IMG/VR virus record: IMGVR_UViG_3300046167_000580
Coordinates: 1 to 39,847 of that record
Length of the DNA: 39,847 nucleotides
Reading direction: 5' to 3' (one strand)
Source: a virus
Shown: positions 1-5,999 of the stretch, one piece after another
Layout of the letters: the number at the start of each line of letters is the position of its first letter
How positions within the stretch are numbered: position 1 is the stretch's first letter
Notes under the pieces: generated by a model
What the model was told of the DNA's origin: nothing
Seen by the model: only the letters and a program-made list of their open reading frames with translations
The model's database searches: none
Position numbers and translations under genes: made by a program

Positions 1-74
1 CCCGCGAATGCGAGCGATTCGTATTTAGATTAGCATCCCGATCCATATCCATATCCGAGCGAGAGAGAGGGGAG
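1..74. repeat. Left copy of direct terminal repeat
   Basis: Bases 1-58 are identical to 39734-39791, and 59-74 match 39822-39837. The right copy carries 30 extra bases between these blocks. A direct repeat at both ends is what a phage packaging linear DNA with redundant ends would show. The repeat opens with a small hairpin (CGAAT at 5-9, ATTCG at 17-21). The true repeat may be longer, because the window starts inside it. Confidence 0.85.
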
Positions 75-168
75 GGTTGGCTCCCAATATCCTAGCCTCA
101 ATCGCCCGATCATATCCCGATTATCCCCGGCTTCCTGAGTACCCCGACTCTGACTGTATCGCATTGAT

Positions 169-184
169 CTATAACGAGTTATGC
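169..184. promoter_or_regulatory. Dispersed palindrome site 1
   Basis: CTATAACGAGTTATGC, one base from a perfect TATAACNNGTTATA palindrome. It overlaps the first DnaA-box-like 9-mer at 179-187, so a protein bound here could compete with DnaA. Confidence 0.6.
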
Positions 185-273
185 ACAGCTTATACACACC
201 TCCAGACTGTCCCTTAAGTATGCTTACGTCTGTGGATAACTACCCCTAAATCTGTGGATAACTATGTGCATAA
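179..273. promoter_or_regulatory. Cluster of five DnaA boxes, putative replication origin
   Basis: Five 9-mers match the DnaA box TTATNCACA: TTATGCACA at 179-187, TTATACACA at 190-198, and on the other strand TGTGGATAA at 231-239 and 253-261 (both exactly TTATCCACA reversed) and TGTGCATAA at 265-273. Five in 95 bases is the density of a bacterial oriC or a DnaA-dependent replicon. Direct repeats (324-551) and AT-rich DNA (about 620-718) follow, completing an origin-like order. That the phage uses host DnaA is inference. Confidence 0.6.
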
Positions 274-294
274 AACGGTACAAATAGTTATACT
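265..294 (+). promoter_or_regulatory. Possible weak sigma70 promoter at the left end
   Basis: TATACT at 289-294 followed by AT resembles the -10 boxes of the two stronger rightward promoters (TATACTAT at each). A poor -35 (TGTGCA, 265-270) lies 18 bases upstream and coincides with the last DnaA box. It would drive rightward transcription through the leader into the first genes. The weak -35 makes this tentative. Confidence 0.35.
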
Positions 295-323
295 ATCTCC
301 GTGACGCAACGTACGCTCTGGCT

Positions 324-551
324 CAATATCAGGGCACCTGTTTTCGGTAGGATTCGGTACAGAGCCATACAGAGCCTCTCAGTATCTATGCAACTGTTTG
401 CACACCATGTCAACATGCCATCTGCGGTACAACTATTCATACCAATATCAGGGTACTATTCATACCGTGAATGCCTTTATGTTAGTTATAGCTAGTGCTC
501 TGGCCGAAAGTTAGCGATGACTATCATGGCTGGCAGGGTTAGTGATGACTA
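324..551. repeat. Pairs of short direct repeats (iteron-like)
   Basis: Three pairs of direct repeats lie here: CAATATCAGGG at 324-334 and 443-453, CTATTCATACC at 433-443 and 456-466, and GTTAGYGATGACTA at 510-523 and 538-551 (13 of 14 identical). I see no convincing gene in this stretch. Such repeats next to DnaA boxes are typical of replication origins, but each motif is present only twice. Confidence 0.5.
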
Positions 552-619
552 GCTTTCCCTGTATTTAGGGGTAAATAGCCCTAAAGTACTGTATATCTAA
601 CCAGTACCAAGTCTTCCTT

Positions 620-1232
620 CTATTATAGGTAAATTAAAACCCTATGGCAGTAGATGAGAACAACTCTCATTCGCATCCATAATGTAAATATTTACATAAG
701 TGTAATTAATTATAAAAAGGGTTTGCACGACCCTGAAATACCTGTATAGTTCGAATCTCTCCTCAGGAGAACGGCGAACCACCAGACAGGAACCAGCTGT
801 CCGTGACCGAAGCCAGTAAGTCGACCTAGTGTTGCAAAAGTTCCCTGAGGAGAATCGGCTGGATTGCTCGTTACTGAGGCCAGTTAGGATTGACGCCCCG
901 ATTAAACTGTTAGGATAGCAACTACCCGTGAGACGGTGTTCTAGTCCAAAAAACGAAACCGACACGTTACCCCATGTACTCAAGCGAACGAAACACTAGC
1001 AGCGAAGTTACGATATAAGCCATGCAATTTATCAGTATGCATTACGCACCGAGCGAGGCCGCACGAAACACTTGGGAGACTCAGGGCTAGCGACCTAGGT
1101 TTCAACGTACATCCAAAAAAGGATGGCGATATAGAAAATCTAGTTTAGTGCACTGTTTAGGCAGTGTACTAGCATGGATTTTTTAGGGCATAAGCCCAAC
1201 ACAACGGCCAAAGGCCAAAGGAAAAAGTAGTT
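620..1232 (+). other. Structured non-coding leader region
   Basis: About 600 bases without a credible gene. It starts AT-rich, with a perfect 16-base palindrome ATGTAAATATTTACAT at 682-697. It then contains complementary blocks that could form RNA helices: TCTCCTCAGG (758-767) with CCTGAGGAGA (844-853), AATCGG with CCGATT (about 854-903), and GGGC-ATAA-GCCC (about 1186-1197). The motif ACGAAACAC recurs around 985 and 1063. This could be a structured RNA, an origin or packaging DNA. I do not recognise a known RNA family. Confidence 0.4.
1145..1172 (+). other. Hairpin A, partner of hairpin B at 1761
   Basis: An 11-bp stem (arms 1145-1155 and 1162-1172, two G-U pairs) closes a 6-base loop. A T-run (TTTTTT, from about 1179) begins seven bases later, so it might act as a terminator or attenuator, although the gap is long for that. 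The sequence AGTGCA...AGTGTACT...ATGG is shared with hairpin B, suggesting a duplicated element. Confidence 0.5.
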
Positions 1233-1731
1233 ATGATTATCAAGACAATTGCAGCAACTGATACAACTCCCGAGTCTAGCTCAGTTACTTTCGTATCACC
1301 TTACTCCAACCCTTATGCAATAGCAGCGGCTGGCTCTAGCAACCTTGCTAAGTCTTTCCGAGATGCGCTTGCCAGTGCCAAGACTAACGGCGAGCATCAA
1401 CGAGGACTGCGTATTCATAGGCGTTCAAGAGATCGTTGAGGGCTATGAGGAACTCCAAGACGCTGGCGATACAGATGCAATGAAGAGCTTCAAAGCCAGC
1501 CTTGCTACTCAGTGCCGAAAGCTGAAAGGATTCGGATGCAAGGTACACCAAGGCAAACTTATCGGTACTAAGGTAGGCGCAGGTAAGGGCGCTCAGAAGT
1601 CCGCACTGGTAACGGCTATCGAAAACTTCGAAGGCGCTGCTACTCCTGAGCAAGTGGCGGAAATGCTTGAGCTGGTCACTAAAGCGGCCGCACGTTACGC
1701 AGAGAATGACGGCAAGGCTCTGGCAAAGTAA
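1233..1731 (+). CDS. Hypothetical protein, frameshifted as read
   Basis: I do not recognise this protein. The first frame runs from ATG 1233 to 1439, then coding continues in the next frame to the stop at 1731. Removing one G from the GG at 1389-1390 joins them into about 165 residues. The N-terminal 40 residues are Ser/Thr/Ala-rich. The rest is a soluble, probably helical domain rich in Ala, Lys and Glu (for example EIVEGYEELQDAGDTDAM). There is no membrane segment or known motif. It is the first gene of the rightward arm and is flanked by the related hairpins A and B, so it is probably expressed early. One-base errors are common in this sequence, so the intact form is likely real. Confidence 0.6.
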
Positions 1732-1760
1732 CATCGAAATACTCTCATCAACCTACAAGG

Positions 1761-1786
1761 GCAGTGCATTGGCAACAGTGTACTGC
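1761..1786 (+). other. Hairpin B, related to hairpin A
   Basis: An 8-bp stem, GCAGTGCA with TGTACTGC (one G-U pair), closes a 10-base loop. The 29-base core aligns with hairpin A at 1147-1177. An overlapping outer helix is possible between AAGGGCA (1757-1763) and TGCCCTT (1824-1830). Confidence 0.5.
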
Positions 1787-1804
1787 AATGGTCGGTTGGC
1801 CAAA

Positions 1805-1861
1805 CAGAGGTGCGAGCGAGGCTTGCCCTTAAATATCGGGTTCGACTCCTGATAGCCTCTG
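1805..1861 (+). ncRNA. tRNA-like fold (minimal, no anticodon arm)
   Basis: A 7-bp acceptor-like stem (CAGAGGT with GCCTCTG, one G-U) encloses a 5-bp hairpin (1812-1826) and a T-arm-like hairpin, TATCGGG-TTCGACT-CCTGATA. The 7-base loop and GGTTCGACTCC sequence are typical of a tRNA T-arm. The element is only 57 bases, with no recognisable anticodon arm and no encoded CCA. It could be a tRNA remnant, a tRNA mimic or coincidence. Confidence 0.3.
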
Positions 1862-1866
1862 TATTC

Positions 1867-1880
1867 TATAACTAGTTATA
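1867..1880. promoter_or_regulatory. Dispersed palindrome site 2
   Basis: TATAACTAGTTATA, a perfect 14-base palindrome, 15 bases upstream of the ATG at 1895 and just after the tRNA-like fold. Confidence 0.65.
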
Positions 1881-1894
1881 AAAGGTAAATTGAT

Positions 1895-2074
1895 ATGTTC
1901 TCCATTGTAATGTTCTGCGTTGTTGGTACTCACGCTCCGCAACTGATAGCCAGCGGGTTAACACTAGCCACCGCCGAGTACGAAATCGAGAAGCTCGAAG
2001 AGATATATTCTGGATACGGCGAGCAGTTTGAAATCTCCGAGGATCATGCAGATACTAAAGGCTTAGCATGGTAG
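1895..2074 (+). CDS. Small hypothetical protein
   Basis: A 59-residue ORF starting at ATG 1895 after AAAGGTAA. The N-terminal 25 residues are hydrophobic (MFSIVMFCVVGTHAPQLIA), followed by an acidic helix rich in Glu. It may be exported or membrane-anchored. It overlaps the next gene by 7 bases and lies just downstream of palindrome site 2. No family recognised. Confidence 0.55.
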   Translation: MFSIVMFCVVGTHAPQLIASGLTLATAEYEIEKLEEIYSGYGEQFEISEDHADTKGLAW

Positions 2075-2184
2075 AATTAATAATGGCAGGATGCTTTATC
2101 GCAACGCTGGTATATGTTGCGGTAGGCAGTAAAGAACCCGAGCACTATGAGTGCAATGATGTAACCGAAGAAACCAATAGGTGA
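2068..2184 (+). CDS. Tiny single-pass membrane protein
   Basis: A 38-residue ORF whose start overlaps the previous gene's end. Residues 3-20 (ELIMAGCFIATLVYVAVG) are a likely membrane helix, followed by a polar, acidic tail. Compact overlaps on both sides support it being translated. Function unknown. Confidence 0.5.
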   Translation: MVELIMAGCFIATLVYVAVGSKEPEHYECNDVTEETNR

Positions 2185-2189
2185 TAATT

Positions 2190-2411
2190 ATGGGATTGGA
2201 TTTTGAAAACTTTGACCGTATAGTACAAAAGGCAGCAAAGGACAGAGCTAACATGTCCGAGTACAGGGAGATAACTAACCAGTTAGAATCCGCTGGCCTA
2301 TCGGATATAGAGCGGCGATGTTTGCAGGTAAGATTGGCAGCCCTTGAATCCGAGTCGGTAACAGAAACTATAACCGATAGTGATTACACTAAAGGCTCAA
2401 TCTATAACTAA
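2190..2411 (+). CDS. Hypothetical protein
   Basis: A 73-residue acidic, mostly helical soluble protein. I chose ATG 2190 because AGGTGA lies at ribosome-binding distance; GTG 2181 is an in-frame alternative. The last codons TAT AAC TAA are supplied by palindrome site 3. No recognised domain. Confidence 0.6.
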   Translation: MGLDFENFDRIVQKAAKDRANMSEYREITNQLESAGLSDIERRCLQVRLAALESESVTETITDSDYTKGSIYN

Positions 2412-2416
2412 TTATA
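2403..2416. promoter_or_regulatory. Dispersed palindrome site 3
   Basis: TATAACTAATTATA. It provides the stop codon of the preceding gene and lies just upstream of the AAAGGAAAAG ribosome-binding region of the next. Confidence 0.6.
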
Positions 2417-2430
2417 GAAAGGAAAAGTAG

Positions 2431-2520
2431 ATGACTATCTCGGAATCACTGGTACTAAACACAATGGCACTGGCCATAACCTTAACCCTAGTAATATCAC
2501 AATACGTGGAGACTATATGA
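2431..2520 (+). CDS. Tiny membrane protein
   Basis: A 29-residue ORF, mostly one hydrophobic helix (LNTMALAITLTLVISQYV). AAAGGAAAAG precedes it and its stop overlaps the next start as ATGA, indicating translational coupling to the VWA protein gene. Function unknown. Confidence 0.5.
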   Translation: MTISESLVLNTMALAITLTLVISQYVETI

Positions 2521-4222
2521 TTGATACAGTACCTATGCTATCCGCCCTTCAACGGGTTGCTGGCATCACGCGAACAGGCTTGCACTTTGAGCTTGAGGAT
2601 GATTGCACTCAGCCCCGAACCTGTTTGGAGTCGGGTAAGATATACTGCCGAACTCCTCGGTTCGATTGGACTCAGAGGCAAGTCACTATCTGGCTAGGCG
2701 AGAACTACCACGAAGTAGGCCACCATGCGCCTGAGGTATCCGATGCACTGGAGGGTATGCGGTTCTACTGCGTAGGGTTCGACTCTCGACTCGGTAGGCT
2801 AATCAATATCCTTGAGGATTGGCGTAACGAGATCAACGGACGGGGCAAGTACATAGGAAGAGATAGTGCCCTATCCGAAATGCAAGGCGACTCCTGCGCT
2901 AGGGGAGCCGCTATGCTGGCCGCTAACCCTAAGGGGATGGCGGATAAGTTTATGCAGGATATCTTTTCTTGGTACTACACTGGCCGTGGCGAGTGGCAGC
3001 CCCATGTTACTCTGCCAGCAATAGAGTTCGCGAAGTACTCTCATGGTGAACGCTTCAACGAATTCTATAACGAGTTATGGAATATGGTTACCTTCGAGGA
3101 TGTCTACAACCTAGCCATTGCTTTGTTCGATGCCGACCCTGATAGTGATTCCGAAGAAGAGAAGCGTAAGGCTGCCGAGGCTGCTGAGTCTGAGGAAGAG
3201 GGCGAAGGTAAGGGCGAAGGCGAGGCTGGTGAAGGTGAGTCCGGTGAAGGCGAGGGCGAGGGCGAAGGCGAAGGAGAAGCCAGCCACGTCAAGTACGAGG
3301 ACATCATATCCCATAAGCACACTGGCGAGGTAGGTGAGTCGGGCGATTACGGAACTATCGAGTACGATGACGATACATATCACACCTATATCCCCTATCA
3401 GGAGCATGAGACTATGCGAATGAAGGCTCGTGACTTAGACCCTCCGAGGGCTAGGCTCTGTGAGCTAACCGCGATGACGGCTATGGCTGAGAAAGGTAGC
3501 AAGTTAGGTATGAAAGCCAAGCGGTTGTTTCAGTCGAAAACTCAGAGCCGAGTTGAGCGAAACCTTAAGCGAGGCCGACTCGATAGGAAGGCATTACACC
3601 GGATCGCAGGTGGTGCGGTTGATGTCTACTCCAAGAAGGTGGATCGTATATCCTGCGAGAACACCGTCCTGTACCTGTTAGTCGATGCATCTGGTAGCAT
3701 GACAGGCGATAGATTCAACTGTGCCGCCGCAGCCGGAGCACTGATGACAGAGGCCATGCTACCGTTGAAGGTTCCGGTTAAGATCAGCGCCTTTACTGAG
3801 AGAACTGTTTGGCATGGTATGGAAAGCCAAGAACAGCTACAAGACTACGTTATCAAGGACTATGCCGAGCATAGACCCCGAGCTAAGATACTCGAGGACT
3901 TCAATAAGGTTATCCCAAGCTGCACCAAAACGCAGACGGTGATTCCCTTATGTTGGCCTTCCGTGATATCATGGCTAGGAAAGAGAAGCGTAAGATTCTT
4001 GTTGTTCTCTCAGACGGTATGCCCTGTAGTGATCGGGCAGGTAGTACCGATAAGTTCCTTAAGGACGCTGTTAAGTATGTGGAGTCTAGCCCTGTCGAGC
4101 TTTATGCGATAGGTATCGAGTCTCGCTCTGTTAAGCACTTCTACTCGAACTTTGAAGTACTCTCACGGGTATCTGACCTTGAGCCTTGCTTACTTAACCT
4201 TGTTAAATCTAAATTCATTTAA
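2517..4222 (+). CDS. CobT-like VWA protein with zincin-like domain, frameshifted as read
   Basis: About 568 residues after repair. Residues 65-69 are HEVGH, a zinc-protease-type HExxH motif, followed at 98-105 by ILEDWRNE, which could supply a third ligand. Residues about 208-256 are a low-complexity Glu/Gly linker. A von Willebrand A domain follows with a MIDAS motif DASGS at 390-394. The first frame stops at 4112; coding resumes in another frame with NADGDSLMLAF and ends at 4222. One missing A in the AAAA at 3927-3930 explains this. CobT-type VWA proteins work with CobS/MoxR-type AAA+ ATPases, and such an ATPase is the next gene. In phages this pair is known but its role is unclear; cobalamin synthesis is not implied. 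Palindrome site 4 lies inside at 3066. Confidence 0.8.
3066..3079. promoter_or_regulatory. Dispersed palindrome site 4 (intragenic)
   Basis: TATAACGAGTTATG inside the VWA protein gene, where it encodes part of FYNELW. One base off a perfect palindrome. Confidence 0.5.
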
Positions 4223-4225
4223 TTC

Positions 4226-4239
4226 TATAACTAATTATA
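4226..4239. promoter_or_regulatory. Dispersed palindrome site 5
   Basis: TATAACTAATTATA in the short gap between the VWA protein gene and the AAA+ ATPase gene. Confidence 0.65.
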
Positions 4240-4254
4240 GACTGGAGAAAACCT

Positions 4255-5409
4255 ATGACGACCGAACTTGAGCGTGATGAAAGAGAACCCATGTACGATA
4301 CATCCTTTACTACTGAAGTTACTGAACCCACTTACCCTACTGGAGAAACACCTATGTCTGATGACCTGATTAACGATATCCTCGGCGTAACACATAAGCT
4401 TGTTACTGATGCGGATTACCCTGCACCTGAGCCTGTGGAGGAGCCTGTAGCAGAGGAAACTCCCACCCTTGAGGGTTACACTAAGGTAACCGAGGATGGC
4501 GCTATAATGCAAGCCAAGCCCTTTGAGGAGGTGTTCGGCTGGGAGCCTAAGGTTCCTCACCTCGTTAAGACCTATGACTATGATGTCCCTGCCCCAATGG
4601 CGGGCTACATCCTCGATAAGCCCATGATCGAGAACTTCTCCCTCTGTGAGTCACTCGGCCTTAAGCAGAACGTAACAGGGCCAACTGGTTGCGGTAAGAC
4701 TCAGCTAGTCGAGTGGTACGCTGCAATGACAGGCCGACCCTATATGCGAATTGCTCACACTGAGTCGTTCGACAAAGGTGGAGATATTCGGTCAGTGTCA
4801 GATCACAGGCTGGCGACACTAACTTCGAGCTAGGTGTTCTGCCTCGGACATTCGACAAGGCTTACTTGGTACTTCGGTGACGAGATCACTCGTACCCCAG
4901 CAGGGCCTCTAATGACCTACGGCACACTGTTGGATAGGCGGGAGCTTATCCTTCCTGAGATGAAGGACGCTGGCATAGAGCCTCTGAAGCCCGTTGAAGG
5001 CTGGTCATTCGTGGCTGCCGATAACACTAAGGGTAACGGTGACGGCATGGATAAGTACATCGCCTCTAACGTACAGGATTCGGCCTTCCTGAACCGGTTC
5101 GATATCGTACATGATATGGACTACCTGTCCACTACCGCTGAGACTGCTATGCTGACAAGTATGGGTATGACCGTTACTAATGCTGCAAAGCTGGCAGGTG
5201 TATCCGCCCTGCTGCACAAAGGTAACAAGTCAGGTACTCTCACTTGCGACTTCTCGCCTCGTAACCTCCAAGCTATCGCTAAGTTGGTAGGTGCTGGCCT
5301 GAAGATGGATCAGGCTTTTAAGATGAACTACCTGAGCCGAGTAACCGAAGCCGAGCAGACTGATGTACGGGAAACCTACAGGGCTGTAACAGGTGTAGTC
5401 CTCGACTAG
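4255..5409 (+). CDS. CobS/MoxR-like AAA+ ATPase, frameshifted as read
   Basis: About 384 residues after repair. The N-terminal 70 residues are acidic and Pro/Glu-rich. Walker A is GPTGCGKT at 142-149, and the DEITRTPAG segment after YLVL is a Walker B/MoxR signature. ALNRF-type sensor sequence appears as AFLNRFDIVHDMDY. The frame breaks three times within 4788-4874; each break is mended by removing one T (at about 4788, 4811 and 4874). MoxR-type ATPases remodel partner complexes with a VWA protein, and that partner is directly upstream. A second ATG at 4354 is in frame and has an almost identical upstream sequence (ACTGGAGAAACACCT) to the first, so a shorter form lacking 33 residues may also be made. 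Confidence 0.8.
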
Positions 5410-5415
5410 GCGGTT

Positions 5416-5449
5416 TATAACGAGTTATAGAAAATTATAGCGAGTTATA
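5416..5449. promoter_or_regulatory. Tandem palindrome sites 6 and 7
   Basis: TATAACGAGTTATA at 5416-5429 and TATAGCGAGTTATA at 5436-5449. Their centres are exactly 20 bp apart, about two DNA turns, so two bound proteins would lie on the same face. They sit upstream of the -35 box at 5461, a usual position for an activator; co-operative repression is also possible. Confidence 0.7.
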
Positions 5450-5460
5450 GCAAATAGTTC

Positions 5461-5489
5461 TTGACAGGATTGGGGATGCGCGGTATACT
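5461..5489 (+). promoter_or_regulatory. Strong sigma70 promoter for the replication genes
   Basis: Consensus TTGACA at 5461-5466, a 17-base spacer, and TATACT at 5484-5489. Tandem palindromes lie immediately upstream. A run of 11 C (5527-5537) occurs in the leader, about 125 bases before the next gene. This should be read by the host polymerase. Confidence 0.85.
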
Positions 5490-5662
5490 ATATCTAGGGA
5501 AGACGGGAAAAAAGAGCCGCGCAAATCCCCCCCCCCCAGAGTATTAGATACTAAGATACTTAGGGTGGCTTAACATCCTAGATTATTTAGGTAACGAGAG
5601 AGGCACTCTGCCGATACAGAGTCTCACGAAGTGTAAACAATAAACTTAAACAAGGTAAACTT

Positions 5663-5875
5663 ATGAGTACAGATAAAGGTTCAGCTAGATGCAAAGCATG
5701 TAACGGGCAGTTCGAAGCCAAGCGTTACGAGGATCATACTTTCGAAGAAATGTGCAAGCGGTGTATCTCTTACAGCGAAAGCGATTGCAGTGGAGATTCC
5801 GAGGATGCTGAGTTCATCTTTGGCTTTATGGCAGACAAAATTCAATCTTTAGGGGGAATGAACAGTGATTACTGA
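5663..5875 (+). CDS. Small zinc-ribbon protein
   Basis: A 70-residue protein with paired cysteines CKAC (11-14) and CKRC (31-34), the layout of a small zinc ribbon, then an acidic C-terminal region. Such proteins often precede replication genes in podoviruses; their role is unknown. It is the first gene behind the promoter at 5461. GTAAAC lies before the start rather than a strong ribosome-binding site. Confidence 0.65.
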   Translation: MSTDKGSARCKACNGQFEAKRYEDHTFEEMCKRCISYSESDCSGDSEDAEFIFGFMADKIQSLGGMNSDY

Positions 5876-5999
5876 AAACAACTATGAAGTGGATACATCC
5901 TACGACCGAGATCATGGTGAGGTCATAATGATAGACGTTGACGAAGGCCCTATCTTTCTAACCCGTGAAGACCTGCAAGCAATGTTGGAGATGTTATGA
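5865..5999 (+). CDS. Small hypothetical protein (GTG start)
   Basis: A 44-residue acidic protein beginning with GTG 5865, eight bases after AGGGGG. It overlaps the previous gene by 11 bases and the primase gene by ATGA. The C-terminus IFLTREDLQAMLEML looks helical. Its packed position supports it being a coupled small gene. Confidence 0.5.
   Translation: MITENNYEVDTSYDRDHGEVIMIDVDEGPIFLTREDLQAMLEML

Noticed and set aside
301-495. 64-residue rightward ORF with GTG start
   Set aside because: No ribosome-binding site, atypical composition, and it lies over the direct repeats next to the DnaA boxes.
740-770. Possible tRNA T-arm (TTCGAAT)
   Set aside because: The flanking bases do not pair as a T-stem and no matching acceptor stem lies upstream.
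642-983. 113-residue leftward ORF in the leader
   Set aside because: It is antisense to structured DNA, is Ser/Arg-rich with no recognisable fold, and has no ribosome-binding site.
2517-5409. Annotation of the VWA/ATPase pair as cobalamin biosynthesis enzymes
   Set aside because: No CobN or other cobalamin gene is present; the MoxR/VWA architecture has wider uses, so only CobS/CobT-like is supported.
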